A stretch of 64,000 nt of DNA from Microbacterium allomyrinae (GTDB lineage Bacteria; Actinomycetota; Actinomycetes; Actinomycetales; Microbacteriaceae), in the NCBI RefSeq assembly GCF_020682705.1, contig NZ_JAGTTN010000001.1:186001-250000 (forward strand), read 5' to 3'. This document shows, piece after piece, positions 51,262 through 61,186 of this stretch. How positions within the stretch are numbered: position 1 is the stretch's first letter; every line of letters starts with the position of its first letter. The notes beneath the pieces are model-generated. The model saw nothing but the letters and a program-made list of their open reading frames with translations, did not search any database and was not told where the DNA came from. Position numbers and translations under genes: made by a program.

Positions 51262-54200
51262 TCCGCGCCCGCGCCCGTCCCCGTGATCTCCTACCCGCCC
51301 GAGCTGCCCGTCAGCGCCGCGCGGGAAGAGATCGCGCGCGCACTGCGTGATCACCAGGTCGTGATCGTCGCGGGGGCGACGGGTTCCGGCAAGACGACGC
51401 AGCTGCCGAAGATCGCGCTCGAGCTCGGCCGCACGCGCATCGCGCACACCCAGCCTCGACGCATCGCCGCCCGCACGATCGCGGAGCGCATCGCCGAAGA
51501 GCTCCAGGTTCCCCTCGGCGGGGCGGTCGGCTACAAGGTGCGCTTCACCGACAAGGTCTCGGACGACACCCGCATCGCCCTGATGACCGACGGCATCCTC
51601 CTCAACGAGATCCACCGCGATCGGCTGCTGCGCCGCTACGACACGATCATCGTCGACGAGGCGCACGAGCGCTCCCTGAACGTCGACTTCCTGATCGGCT
51701 ATCTCCGGCGGATCCTCCCGCAGCGACCCGACCTCAAGGTCGTCGTGACCAGCGCGACCATCGACCCCGAGAGCTTCGCGAAGCACTTCGCCGATCAGCA
51801 GGGCAACCCCGCTCCGATCATCGAGGTGTCGGGGCGCACCTATCCCGTAGAGGTGCGCTATCGCCCGGCTGCGAGCTCGGGTACCGGTGCGACCGGCGAC
51901 GAGGGCGCCGAGACCGACGACGTCGACGGCATCACCCGCGCGCTGCGGGAGCTGGACCGGGAGGCCTCCGGCGACGTGCTGGTGTTCCTTCCGGGTGAGG
52001 CCGAGATCCGCGATGCGACGGATGCCGTTCGCGGCATGTACGCGAAGGACGCCTCCCCGACCGAGGTCCTCCCGCTGTACGGCCGGCTGAGCGCCGCCGA
52101 GCAGCACCGGGTGTTCGAGCGGTCCGCGGTCCCGGGCGTGCGGCGACGCGTGATCCTGGCGACGAACGTCGCCGAGACGAGTCTCACCGTCCCCGGCATC
52201 CGCTATGTCGTCGATACGGGTACGGCGCGCATCTCGCGCTACAGCACCCGCAGCAAGATCCAGCGACTGCCCATCGAGCCCGTCTCGCAGGCGTCGGCGC
52301 AGCAGCGCTCGGGCCGCGCCGGGCGCACGAGCCCGGGCATCGCGATCAGGCTGTACTCCGAGGAGGACTTCCAGAGCCGGGACGAGTTCACCGAGCCCGA
52401 GATCCTCCGCACGAGCCTGGCCGCCGTCATCCTGCAGATGCTGTCGCTCGGGTTCGGCGACATCTCGTCCTTCCCCTTCCTCACCCCGCCCGACTCGCGC
52501 GGGGTCAAGGCCGCACTGGAGCTGTTGCTGGAGCTGGGCGCGGTCGTCGCCCCCTCGACGAGTTCGGCGACCGCCAAGGGCGACGGCCAGACGAAGCTCA
52601 CCGACCTCGGCCGCGAGATCGCCCGGCTGCCGATCGATCCGCGGTTCGCGCGCATGCTCGTCGAGGCTCGCCGCACCGGAGTGCTCCCCGACATGCTGGC
52701 GATCGTGTCGGGACTGTCGATCCAGGATGTCCGCGAGCGCCCGTCCGTCGATGCGGGAGCCGGCCGCCGTGAAGAGGCCGAGCGCCTGCACGCCCGCTTC
52801 ACCGACCCGACGAGCGACTTCCTCAGCCTTCTGAATTTGTGGAACCATCTGCAGGAGAAACAGGCAGAACTGGGCTCGAGCGCGTTCCGGCGCCTGTGCC
52901 GCACCGAGCATCTGAATTACGTGCGCGTGCGGGAGTGGTCCGACGTGCACCGGCAGCTGAGCGCGCTCTTGAAAGCGCCGCGCACGGCCGACTCCTCGAC
53001 GTCGGACCCCGATGTACTGCACAAGGCGATCCTTTCGGGCCTGCTCTCGCACATCGGCATGCTCGATGAGAGAAGTGCCGCGAAAGCTCCGCAGCGGGGT
53101 CGGTCCGGGGCGGGTGCGGGCGACCGCGCCGACCAGCGCCGCGCCGCGGAGTACCTCGGTTCCCGCGGCACCCGTTTCGCGGTGTTCCCGGGGTCGGGAC
53201 TGCGTAAGAAGCGCCCGCAGGCGCTGATGGCGGCCGAGATCGTCGAGACGAGTCGGCTGTTCGCGCGGACGGTGGCGGCGATCGACCCGGCGTGGGCCGA
53301 GCCCCTCGCGGGCGACCTCGCCAAGCGCCAGCTCAGCGAGCCGCACTGGTCCAAGGACGCCGGCGCGGCATCCGCATACGAGAAGGTGACCCTCTTCGGT
53401 GTCGAGATCGTGCCGCGCCGCCGCGTGCAGCTCTCGCGCTTCGACCGTCCCTTCGCACGCGAGCTGTTTCTGCGCCACGCGCTCGTGGAAGGCGAGTGGG
53501 ATGCGTCGGTGCTCGACAAGCGCCTCACGGCGTTCGAGCGGCGCAACCTCGAACTGCGTCGCAGGCTGGAGAAGGTCGAGGAGCGTGAGCGGCGCCGCGA
53601 CATCCTTGTCGGCGACGAGGCGGTATACCGCTTCTACGACGCCCGGATCCCCCGCGACGTCTTCGACGTGCGCTCCTTCGAAGCGTGGTGGCGGGATGCG
53701 TCGAACCGCACGCCCCGGCTGCTCGACATGACCGAGGCCGACCTCATCGACGAGGCCTCCCGCGGCGACGAGCGCGACTTCCCCGCGCGATGGACCCAGG
53801 GCGATCAGGTGCTCTCGCTCGCCTACCGATTCGAGCCGGGTACCGCGGACGACGGTGTGACGGTGGTCGTACCGCTCGCGCTCCTCGCACAGCTGCGCCC
53901 GGACGGCTTCGACTGGCAGGTGCCGGGCATGCGCGACGAACTCATCACCGCCCTCCTGCGCTCGCTTCCCAAGGCGATCCGCCGCCACGTCGTGCCCGCT
54001 GCGGACTGGGCGGCGACGTTCTCGGCCGAGATCGCCGGCCAGGGCCCGGAATCGCACGACGGCCTGCCCACGGTCGGCCTGCGCGAGGCCCTGGCCGCAC
54101 GCATCCAGCGTGTCGCGGGCCAGCCGGTGTCCGCCGCCGATTTCGAGCTGGAGCGCGTACCCGAGCACCTGCGCATGTCCTTCCGCGCCGTCGACGAGCG

Positions 54201-55248
54201 CGGACGCGCGGTCGGGTCGGACCGCGACCTGACCGCACTGCAGGAGCGACTGGCGGGACGCGCCCGCGAATCCGTCGCCCGCGTCTCGTCTCGGGCCGCG
54301 ACGGATGCTCCGCGCAGGCCCGGCGAGTCTCGAGGCGAGACGAGGCGGCCCGGCCCGACTCCACCGACGGGAGCCGCGTTCGCGGAGCGCACCGGACTCA
54401 CCGACTGGACGTTCGGCGACCTCCCCGATGTCGTCGACACGAAGGTCGCGGGCGGCGTGGTGCGGGGATACCCGGCGATCATCGACGAGGGCTCGACGGT
54501 CGCCGTGCGCATCGAGGCGACACCCGAGTCCGCGGCGCGTGCGACGCACGCCGGCGTGCGGCGCCTCGTGCTGCTGGCGGTCGCCTCCCCCGCGCCGTAC
54601 GTGCTCGAGCATCTGACCTCGGCCGAGAAGCTTGCGCTCGCGGCGTCACCGTATCCATCCGCGAAGGCGCTCATCGAGGACTGCCGGGTGGCGGTGGCGG
54701 ATGCCGTCATCGCACGCACCGCTCCCGCCGATGCTGTGCGCACGCGCGCGCAGTTCGAGACCGTGCGCGACGCCCTGTCGGCGACCGTCGTGGACGAGCT
54801 GTTCCAGACGGTGTCGCTCGCCGCACGCATCCTGACGGCCGCACGGGAGGTGGAGCGCGCGATGCGCGATCAGAACTCCCTCACGCTCCTGGGCGCGCTC
54901 GCCGACGTCAAGGGCCAGTTGGCCGGACTCGTGTTCCCCGGATTCGCCGCTCGGATCGGCACCACCCGCCTCGCCCACCTGCCTCGCTACCTGCGGGGCG
55001 CCCTCGATCGGGTGCGCACCCTCTCCGACAACCCCGGGCGCGACCGCCAGCGCATGACCGAATTCGAGCGTGCCGCAGCGCTCTATGCCGACGCGGGCGG
55101 CGTCATCCCGCTCCCGGCCGGCGCGCCGGCGGCGCTGGAACGCACGCGGTGGCTGCTCGAGGAGTATCGCGTCAGCCTGTTCGCACAATCGCTCAGGACG
55201 GCGGAGCCGGTGTCGCTGCAGCGGATCCAGAAGTCCTTGCGGGAGTAG
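51259..55248 (+). CDS. hrpA: HrpA-type DEAH-box RNA helicase
   Basis: A 1329-residue ATP-dependent RNA helicase. Motif I GATGSGKTTQLP, motif Ia AHTQPRRIAART, motif II VDEAHERS, motif III VTSATID, motif V TNVAETSLTVPG and motif VI QQRSGRAGRTSPG are all present. Helicase-associated and OB-like domains follow, then a long C-terminal region of HrpA type (DUF3418) to residue 1329. Length fits HrpA (about 1300). It may remodel stalled ribosomes or mRNA. It is divergent from the ABC operon. Confidence 0.93.
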   Translation: MSAPAPVPVISYPPELPVSAAREEIARALRDHQVVIVAGATGSGKTTQLPKIALELGRTRIAHTQPRRIAARTIAERIAEELQVPLGGAVGYKVRFTDKVSDDTRIALMTDGILLNEIHRDRLLRRYDTIIVDEAHERSLNVDFLIGYLRRILPQRPDLKVVVTSATIDPESFAKHFADQQGNPAPIIEVSGRTYPVEVRYRPAASSGTGATGDEGAETDDVDGITRALRELDREASGDVLVFLPGEAEIRDATDAVRGMYAKDASPTEVLPLYGRLSAAEQHRVFERSAVPGVRRRVILATNVAETSLTVPGIRYVVDTGTARISRYSTRSKIQRLPIEPVSQASAQQRSGRAGRTSPGIAIRLYSEEDFQSRDEFTEPEILRTSLAAVILQMLSLGFGDISSFPFLTPPDSRGVKAALELLLELGAVVAPSTSSATAKGDGQTKLTDLGREIARLPIDPRFARMLVEARRTGVLPDMLAIVSGLSIQDVRERPSVDAGAGRREEAERLHARFTDPTSDFLSLLNLWNHLQEKQAELGSSAFRRLCRTEHLNYVRVREWSDVHRQLSALLKAPRTADSSTSDPDVLHKAILSGLLSHIGMLDERSAAKAPQRGRSGAGAGDRADQRRAAEYLGSRGTRFAVFPGSGLRKKRPQALMAAEIVETSRLFARTVAAIDPAWAEPLAGDLAKRQLSEPHWSKDAGAASAYEKVTLFGVEIVPRRRVQLSRFDRPFARELFLRHALVEGEWDASVLDKRLTAFERRNLELRRRLEKVEERERRRDILVGDEAVYRFYDARIPRDVFDVRSFEAWWRDASNRTPRLLDMTEADLIDEASRGDERDFPARWTQGDQVLSLAYRFEPGTADDGVTVVVPLALLAQLRPDGFDWQVPGMRDELITALLRSLPKAIRRHVVPAADWAATFSAEIAGQGPESHDGLPTVGLREALAARIQRVAGQPVSAADFELERVPEHLRMSFRAVDERGRAVGSDRDLTALQERLAGRARESVARVSSRAATDAPRRPGESRGETRRPGPTPPTGAAFAERTGLTDWTFGDLPDVVDTKVAGGVVRGYPAIIDEGSTVAVRIEATPESAARATHAGVRRLVLLAVASPAPYVLEHLTSAEKLALAASPYPSAKALIEDCRVAVADAVIARTAPADAVRTRAQFETVRDALSATVVDELFQTVSLAARILTAAREVERAMRDQNSLTLLGALADVKGQLAGLVFPGFAARIGTTRLAHLPRYLRGALDRVRTLSDNPGRDRQRMTEFERAAALYADAGGVIPLPAGAPAALERTRWLLEEYRVSLFAQSLRTAEPVSLQRIQKSLRE

Positions 55249-55376
55249 CGCGGCACGGTCTTCGTGCTCGACGTACACGGTCGCTGGGCGCGTTGCAGCC
55301 GCTCGACCCATGCCAGCCGCTCGACACATTGCGCGACGCGGGAATAGCCCCGCGCGCCTTGTCTGTTGCGCTGGTC

Positions 55377-56318
55377 ATGAGCCTTGCCATCGCGTACACG
55401 CAGTTCGGCGGACCCGAGGTCCTCCACGAGATCGAGATCCCCGCACCGGCACCCCGCGCCGGTCAGGTGGCGATCCGGGTGGAGGCCGCCGGCGTCAATC
55501 CCATCGACTGGAAGATCCGCAAGGGCGTCCGCCCGTCGGGCGAGATCACCACGCCCCGCCGCGTCGGCTCGGACGGCGCCGGCATCGTGACCGCGCTCGG
55601 CGAAGGGGTCGACGGATTCCGCGTCGGCGAGCCCGTGGTCTTCTCGGGCGCGTCGGGGGCGTACGCCAGCGACATCGCCGTCGCCGCCGAGGGAGTCCAC
55701 CCGCGTCCTGCCGCGGTGAGCGCTGTCGAGGGCGCCGCAATCGGCGTTCCGGTGGGCACGGCGTACCAGACGCTCCGCTCGTTGGCGGTCGGGCCGGGTG
55801 ACACCCTGCTGGTGCACGGCGGCTCGGGATCGGTGGGCCAGGCTCTCATCCAGTACGCGGTGCTCTGGGGCGCGACGGTGATCGCCACCTCGTCGCCACG
55901 CCGATTCGAGCGAGTGCGCGCCCTCGGCGCGATCCCGATCGCCTACGGCGAGGGCCTCGCCAACCGGGTGCGCGACGCGGCACCGGACGGCGTGACCGTC
56001 GCGATCGACGCCGCCGGCACCGACGAGGCCTTGCAGACCTCGATCGACCTGGTGCCCGATCTCGCGCGCGTCGCCACTCTCGTGCGCGGACGGGATGCCG
56101 CGGCCCTCGGCATCCGCGCGTTCTCCGGCGGCTCGCCCGTGCCGTTGACCGCCCAGCAGCAGGCGTGGCGCGTCGAGGCCGTGCCCGTGACGCTCGCGCT
56201 GCTGGCCGCCGGTCGATTCTCCCTCGAACTCGGACCGTCCTTCACGCTGGACGACGCCGCCGACGCACACCGTGTCGTCGAGTCGGGCGTGGACGGCAAG
56301 GTCACGCTCGTCCCCTGA
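55377..56318 (+). CDS. Quinone oxidoreductase-like MDR dehydrogenase
   Basis: A 313-residue medium-chain reductase. Family features are AAGVNPIDWKIRKGV, RVGSDGAGIVTALGEGVDGFRVG, and the NADPH loop VHGGSGSVGQALIQYA. The zinc ligands of alcohol dehydrogenases are absent, as in quinone reductases. No ribosome site or clear -10 precedes ATG 55377. The 128-base gap upstream holds two copies of CAGCCGCTCGAC but no gene. Confidence 0.88.
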   Translation: MSLAIAYTQFGGPEVLHEIEIPAPAPRAGQVAIRVEAAGVNPIDWKIRKGVRPSGEITTPRRVGSDGAGIVTALGEGVDGFRVGEPVVFSGASGAYASDIAVAAEGVHPRPAAVSAVEGAAIGVPVGTAYQTLRSLAVGPGDTLLVHGGSGSVGQALIQYAVLWGATVIATSSPRRFERVRALGAIPIAYGEGLANRVRDAAPDGVTVAIDAAGTDEALQTSIDLVPDLARVATLVRGRDAAALGIRAFSGGSPVPLTAQQQAWRVEAVPVTLALLAAGRFSLELGPSFTLDDAADAHRVVESGVDGKVTLVP

Positions 56319-56440
56319 CCAGGTGAGCCCGTGCCGGTGCGCTCGGTGGTCGCGGGAGTCGGCGGTCGCGGGAAAACTGCGGATGCCGGGGATACCGACT
56401 CTCGCCGCCGCGAGATCCGTCGCCGGTCGGGCGCGAGCGT

Positions 56441-56456
56441 GCCGCCGGAAGGCGGC
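56441..56456 (-). terminator. GNRA-type hairpin 3' of the sulfurtransferase gene
   Basis: GCCGCC and GGCGGC enclose GGAA on the plus strand, in the 142-base gap between convergent genes and a few bases past the sulfurtransferase stop. No U tract follows, so terminator function is uncertain. The rest of the gap has two GGTCGCGGGA repeats and no gene. Confidence 0.4.
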
Positions 56457-56460
56457 GTCG

Positions 56461-57342
56461 TCAGATCATTGCGGTGACGTCGGAGAGCGCGGGCCCCGTC
56501 GCGACGGGACGGCCCGGGGTGTTGGACCACTGGCTCCACGATCCGGGGAAGATGCGCAGCTCGAGGCCCGCGAGCTCGGCGGCGAAGACCGCCTGCGCGG
56601 CGGTGACGCCCGAGCCGCAGTACGCCGCGGCCTCGGTCCCGGGCACGATCCCCACCCCGGCGAACAGCTCGCGCAGGGTCGCGGCATCCCGGAATCGCTC
56701 ACCGTCCATGTAGTGCGTCGTGGGCAGGTTGACCGCACCCGGAATGTGTCCCGCCACCGGATCGACCGGGTCGACCTCGCCCCGGTAGCGCTCCGCCGCC
56801 CGCACGTCGACGAGCACACCCGATGCGGCCAGGGCATCGGCCTCATCGATTCCGAGGACGGTCTCGGCGAGCGGGTGCAGCGTCACATCGCCCGCGGTCG
56901 CGGCGACGTCGCCGCTCTCGAGCGGCAGGCCGGCCGCCACCCAGGCGGAGAGCCCGCCGTCGAGCACCCGCACGTCGGCGACGCCGCTGCGGGTGAGCAG
57001 CCACCACGCGCGCGAGGCGCCGAGCGAGCGCGCGTCGTCGTAGACCACGACGGTGTCGCCGTCATTCAGTCCCCAGCTGCGCGCGGCGGCCTGCAGCGCC
57101 TCGAGCGACGGGAGCGGATGCCGCCCCTCATCGGCGCGGCCATGACGCGACAGCTCGGACTCCAGGTCGACGTAGACCGCCCCCGGCACATGGCCGTCGA
57201 GGTGGTCGGGCCGCCCGTCGGGGCGATCGAGCCGGTACCGCACATCCAGCACGCGGACAGCGCCGGAGGTGGGCGTCGAGCCACCGGAGCGGTCGGCACG
57301 CAGCAGGACGTCGAGTTCTACGGGGGTGAGGAGAAGCGCCAC
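56461..57342 (-). CDS. Thiosulfate/3-mercaptopyruvate sulfurtransferase (two rhodanese domains)
   Basis: The product (293 aa) has two rhodanese domains: the N-terminal one with VRVLDVRYRL and GHVPGAVYVDLE, the C-terminal one with VLVDVRAAERYRGE and GHIPGAVNLP. The active-site loop is AYCGSGVTAA, with the catalytic Cys. It moves sulfur from thiosulfate or mercaptopyruvate to cyanide or thiols. GTG 57342 follows GACAAT by six bases. It is divergent from the sulfhydrylase gene, and a shared sulfur role is plausible. Confidence 0.92.
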   Translation of the reverse strand: MALLLTPVELDVLLRADRSGGSTPTSGAVRVLDVRYRLDRPDGRPDHLDGHVPGAVYVDLESELSRHGRADEGRHPLPSLEALQAAARSWGLNDGDTVVVYDDARSLGASRAWWLLTRSGVADVRVLDGGLSAWVAAGLPLESGDVAATAGDVTLHPLAETVLGIDEADALAASGVLVDVRAAERYRGEVDPVDPVAGHIPGAVNLPTTHYMDGERFRDAATLRELFAGVGIVPGTEAAAYCGSGVTAAQAVFAAELAGLELRIFPGSWSQWSNTPGRPVATGPALSDVTAMI

Positions 57343-57354
57343 CCGACCATTGTC
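57340..57354 (-). promoter_or_regulatory. Leaderless-type promoter for the sulfurtransferase
   Basis: Minus-strand GACAAT, GGTCGG, GTG 57342. The divergent gene uses the same GACAAT hexamer. Confidence 0.4.
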
Positions 57355-57423
57355 TCGCGGTCGTCGCGCCTCGATCGCTGCAACACTTCGACACACGGGG
57401 AATGGCGTGGCGCCCCGCGCCAC

Positions 57424-57439
57424 GACAATGGATCGCATG
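57424..57439 (+). promoter_or_regulatory. Leaderless-type promoter for the sulfhydrylase
   Basis: GACAAT (57424-57429), seven bases, ATG 57437. Confidence 0.4.
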
Positions 57440-58834
57440 TCCGAAACTCCTCGTCCGACGGCCCCGCGCTCATTCGCGACGGCGCAGGTGCAGGCGGGTT
57501 ACGACGCCGGCATCGCCGAGAACACCGCCGTTCCCACCATCCACCAGTCGAACGCCTTCGAGTTCCGCTCGCTGAGCGACGCCCGCGACCTGTTCGCGCT
57601 GCGCCGCGACGGCAACATCTACAGCCGTGCCGCCAACCCCACGGTCCTCGTCTTCGAGAAGCGGGTCGCCGAGCTCGAGGGCGGCATCGGCGCCGCAGGC
57701 GTCGCATCGGGGCAGGCCGCCGTGGCCGTCGCGCTGCTGGCGCTGGCCAAGCACGGCGAGCACATCGTGGCGGCCCGCCAGCTGTACGGCGGCACCGTCG
57801 ATCTGCTGCAGGACACCTTCGCCGACTGGGGCATCGAGGTCACCTTCGTCGATCAGGACGATCCGCAGGCGTGGGCCGCCGCTGTCCGGCCCACCACGCG
57901 GGCGCTCTTCGCCGAGTCGATCTCGAACCCGATCGCACAGGTGCTCGACCTCGGCGCGGTCGCGGCCGTCGCCCGGCGCGCGGGTGTGCCGCTCGTGATC
58001 GACAACACCGTCGCGACGCCCTACCTGCAGCGCGCGAAGGACTTCGGCGCCGACATCGTGGTGCACTCCGCCACCAAGTTCCTCGGTGGCCACGGCACTT
58101 CTCTCGGCGGCGTCGTGGTCGACCTCGGCACCTTCGACTTCACGGCCGAGCCCGAGCGCTGGCCCCAGCTCACCCAGACCTACAAGCGCGTTCCCGACGG
58201 CAGCCTCGTCGAGCGGTTCGGAGCGAACGGCTCGCCGTACATCGCCCTGGTGAAGACCAAGTACGTGCACGACCTCGGCCCGTCGCTGTCGGCGTTCAAC
58301 GCGTTCCAGCTGCTGCAGGGCATCGAGACGCTCGACCTGCGCGTGGCGCGTCACACGGCGAACGCCCTCGAGGTGGCCCGCTTCCTCGCCGAGCACCCCG
58401 CGGTCGCACGCGTGCACCACCCGGGCCTCGAGACGAGCCCGTGGCACGCCAACGCCCAGCAGTACCTGCCGCTCGGCGTCAGCGCCGTCTTCGCGTTCGA
58501 CCTGTACCCGACGGGCGATGCCGCAGCGGACTTCGAGCTGGTGGAGTCGTTCATCGCGCGCCTGCAGGTGGTCAAGCTCGTCGCGAACATCGGCGACGCC
58601 CGCAGCCTCGTCGCACACCCGGCCTCGATGACGCACAGCCATCTGTCGCCCTCGCAGCTCGCCGAGGCGCACATCAGCTCGACGACGGTGCGTCTGTCGA
58701 TCGGCCTCGAGGATCCGCGCGATGTGATCGACGACCTCGCACGTGCGCTCGAGCCGGTCCTCGCCCAGCAGTCGCCCGCGCCTGCGGCCGAGCAGGCGGA
58801 TGAGCCTCAGCTGGCCGACAGCAGCTCGCGATAG
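57437..58834 (+). CDS. metY: O-acetylhomoserine sulfhydrylase (Cys/Met PLP enzyme)
   Basis: A 465-residue enzyme making homocysteine from O-acetylhomoserine and sulfide. The PLP Lys is in [16 protein letters not shown]; the phosphate loop is [28 protein letters not shown] and DNTVATPYL are typical. The length and [11 protein letters not shown] fit MetY better than MetB. ATG 57437 was chosen by the -10 distance; ATG 57428 lies three codons upstream. Its end overlaps the convergent M20 peptidase gene by 28 bases. Confidence 0.9.
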   Translation: MSETPRPTAPRSFATAQVQAGYDAGIAENTAVPTIHQSNAFEFRSLSDARDLFALRRDGNIYSRAANPTVLVFEKRVAELEGGIGAAGVASGQAAVAVALLALAKHGEHIVAARQLYGGTVDLLQDTFADWGIEVTFVDQDDPQAWAAAVRPTTRALFAESISNPIAQVLDLGAVAAVARRAGVPLVIDNTVATPYLQRAKDFGADIVVHSATKFLGGHGTSLGGVVVDLGTFDFTAEPERWPQLTQTYKRVPDGSLVERFGANGSPYIALVKTKYVHDLGPSLSAFNAFQLLQGIETLDLRVARHTANALEVARFLAEHPAVARVHHPGLETSPWHANAQQYLPLGVSAVFAFDLYPTGDAAADFELVESFIARLQVVKLVANIGDARSLVAHPASMTHSHLSPSQLAEAHISSTTVRLSIGLEDPRDVIDDLARALEPVLAQQSPAPAAEQADEPQLADSSSR

Positions 58835-60135
58835 AACCCGATCCCCCGCAGCCACACGTCGACGCGGATGCGCTCGTCGTGCGAGTGCAGCGCGTCGCGC
58901 TCGGCGCGCGTGAGGTGAAACGGCGTGAAGCGATACACGTGGTCGCTCACGGCGGTGAACCAGCGGCTGTCGCTCGCACCCAGCTGCAGGTAGGGCGTCG
59001 TCACGACCTCGTCGCCGAGGGACACCCGCACGGCGTTCGCGATGCGCCGCCACGCCTCGCCGCGCCAGGGCGACACCGGCGACGGGTCGGAGCCGTGCCG
59101 CACCTCGATCTCGACCACGGGGTCGGCGATGACGCGGCGCACGCGTTCGGTCGCGCCCTCTACCGTGTCGCCCGTCAGAAGCCGGATGTTGAGGGATGCC
59201 CGCGCGGAGGTGGCGAGGACGTTCTCGCCGGGTGCGCCGCTCAGCTGCGTCGCGACGGCGGTGGTGCGCACGATCGCGTTCATCTCGGGGCCGGATCGGG
59301 CGAAGACGGCGGCCACGAGCGGGCCGGTCGCGCCGAGGGTGCGCAGCAGCGTCCGCAGCGGCTGCGGCGCGTGGGGGGCGATCGTGGCGAGCATGGCGTG
59401 CACCGGCGGGACGAGACGAGTGGGGAACGGATGCCGGTGCACCCGGTCGATCGCCCGTGCCAGGCGCGCCGTGGCGGGGAACGCGGGCGGGGTCGACGCG
59501 TGGCCACCGGTCTCGCGCGCGGTGAGCAACAGCGTCATCACACCGCGCTCCGCCACGCCCACCATCGCGGTGCGCACCGTCACCCCGGGGATCACTCCTT
59601 CGACGACCGCGCCGCCTTCGTCCAGGACGAGAGCCGGGCGGATGCCGCGCGCCTGCAGTACCTCGACCATCGCACGCGCCCCGCCGCCGGCCGTCTCCTC
59701 GTTGTGGCCGAACGCCAGGTACACGTCATGGGCGGGCGTGAATCCGCCGGCGACGAGACCTTCCACCGCCTCGAGGATCGCGACGAGCGAGCCCTTGTCG
59801 TCGATGGCGCCGCGCGCGTGGATCGCGGCATCCGCGCCCTCTCCGACGATCTCGGCGCCGAACGGATCGGAGTGCCATTCCTCATCGACAACCGGGACCA
59901 CATCGATGTGCGCCATGAGCAGGAGCGGGTCGGAGCCGTCGGCTCCCCGCCACCGGTACAGCAGCGAGTGGCCGTCCACGACTTCGCGCGCGAGGGCGCC
60001 GTGGAGGGCGGGATAGAGCCGCTGAACGGCCTCATGGAATGCGTCGAAGGCCGCCCAGTCGATCAGCGATTCCTCGGCGTGGGACACGGTCGGCAGGCGC
60101 AGCAGCTCGCGGAAGCGCTCGACGGGTGAGGTCAC
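58807..60135 (-). CDS. M20-family metallopeptidase (carboxypeptidase S / PM20D1-like)
   Basis: A 442-residue di-zinc hydrolase. The metal ligands are in LMAHIDVVPVV, HARGAIDDKGS, FGHNEETAGGG (catalytic Glu-Glu) and LDEGGAVV. The large size and FTPAHDVYLAFGH match the PM20D1/Cps1 group that hydrolyses or forms N-acyl amino acids and dipeptides. No signal peptide is seen. GTG 60135 follows TAAGCT by six bases. Confidence 0.9.
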   Translation of the reverse strand: MTSPVERFRELLRLPTVSHAEESLIDWAAFDAFHEAVQRLYPALHGALAREVVDGHSLLYRWRGADGSDPLLLMAHIDVVPVVDEEWHSDPFGAEIVGEGADAAIHARGAIDDKGSLVAILEAVEGLVAGGFTPAHDVYLAFGHNEETAGGGARAMVEVLQARGIRPALVLDEGGAVVEGVIPGVTVRTAMVGVAERGVMTLLLTARETGGHASTPPAFPATARLARAIDRVHRHPFPTRLVPPVHAMLATIAPHAPQPLRTLLRTLGATGPLVAAVFARSGPEMNAIVRTTAVATQLSGAPGENVLATSARASLNIRLLTGDTVEGATERVRRVIADPVVEIEVRHGSDPSPVSPWRGEAWRRIANAVRVSLGDEVVTTPYLQLGASDSRWFTAVSDHVYRFTPFHLTRAERDALHSHDERIRVDVWLRGIGFYRELLSAS

Positions 60136-60147
60136 CCGTCGAGCTTA
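60133..60147 (-). promoter_or_regulatory. Leaderless-type promoter for the M20 peptidase
   Basis: Minus-strand TAAGCT, CGACGG, GTG 60135. Confidence 0.5.
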
Positions 60148-60164
60148 CGCAGGCGCATGGGCAG

Positions 60165-60180
60165 TAACCTCGGTGTCATG
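60165..60180 (+). promoter_or_regulatory. Leaderless-type promoter for the Gfo/Idh/MocA gene
   Basis: TAACCT (60165-60170), seven bases, ATG 60178. Only 42 bases separate the two divergent start codons. Confidence 0.5.
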
Positions 60181-61185
60181 ACCACTCCGCCCGTCCCCGG
60201 TCTGCGCTGGGGCATCCTCGGTCCCGGCGGCATCGCCCGTGCCTTCACCAGCGACCTGCGTACCGCCGGCCTCGATGTCGCCGCCGTCGGATCCCGTCGC
60301 CAGGCCGCCGCCGCCGCATTCGCGGAAGACTTCGCCATCCCCCGTGCCCACGGCTCGTACGAGGAACTCGTGGCCGACCCCGGGGTCGACATCGTCTACA
60401 TCGCCACTCCGCACCCGTTCCACGCCGCGCAGGCGATCCTCGCGCTCGAGCACGGCAAGCATGTGCTCATCGAGAAGCCGTTCACACTCAACGCCGTCGA
60501 GGCCGCAGCCGTCCGCGACGTCGCCGCCGAGAGGGGCCTGCTCGCCATGGAGGCGATGTGGACGCGCTACCTCCCGCACATGATCCGCATCCGGGAGATC
60601 GTCGCCGCCGGCGTGCTGGGCGACGTTCGCGCCGTGACGGCGGATCACACGCAGATGATCACGAGCGATCCGGCGCACCGTCTCAACGCTCTCGAGCTCG
60701 GCGGCGGCGCGCTGCTGGACCTCGGAATCTATCCCGTCTCGTTCGCATGGGACATGCTGGGTGAGCCCCTGTCGATCGCCGCATCGGCGCGCCTGGGCGA
60801 CACCGGCGCCGACACCGAGGTGGCCACGATCATGGCGCACGCCTCGGGAGCCCTGTCGACCACGCTCTCGGCGTCGCGTTCCGCCGGCCCCAACACGGCG
60901 TCGGTGATCGGCACCGACGCCCGCATCGACATCGACCGGGTCTGGTACACGCCCACGTCGTTCCGCGTCGTGGGTCCCGACGGCACGGTCCACGAGGATT
61001 TCGTGTCGGATGTCGCGGGCCGCGGCATGCAGTACCAGGCGCTCGCAGCGGAGCGGTTCCTCGCCGAGGGCAGGACCGACTCCGACGTGCTGCCGATCGA
61101 CGAGACGGTCGCGATCATGGCGACGCTCGACGAAGTGCGCGAACTCGTCGGCGTCATCTATCCCGGAGAGCACGGAGAGGCCTGA
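60178..61185 (+). CDS. Gfo/Idh/MocA-family oxidoreductase
   Basis: A 335-residue NAD(P)-dependent dehydrogenase of sugars or related compounds. The Rossmann loop is WGILGPGGIARAF, the catalytic Lys is in HVLIEKPFTLN, and GGGALLDLGIYPVSFA lies in the substrate domain. The start at 60178 fits the promoter. It is followed after one base by the NYN-LOTUS gene, with no obvious shared function. Confidence 0.9.
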   Translation: MTTPPVPGLRWGILGPGGIARAFTSDLRTAGLDVAAVGSRRQAAAAAFAEDFAIPRAHGSYEELVADPGVDIVYIATPHPFHAAQAILALEHGKHVLIEKPFTLNAVEAAAVRDVAAERGLLAMEAMWTRYLPHMIRIREIVAAGVLGDVRAVTADHTQMITSDPAHRLNALELGGGALLDLGIYPVSFAWDMLGEPLSIAASARLGDTGADTEVATIMAHASGALSTTLSASRSAGPNTASVIGTDARIDIDRVWYTPTSFRVVGPDGTVHEDFVSDVAGRGMQYQALAAERFLAEGRTDSDVLPIDETVAIMATLDEVRELVGVIYPGEHGEA

Positions 61186-61186
61186 C

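Noticed and set aside
55249-55376. Regulatory RNA or operator from two CAGCCGCTCGAC repeats
   Set aside because: Two short repeats in GC-rich DNA without symmetry or link to a known regulator are too weak.
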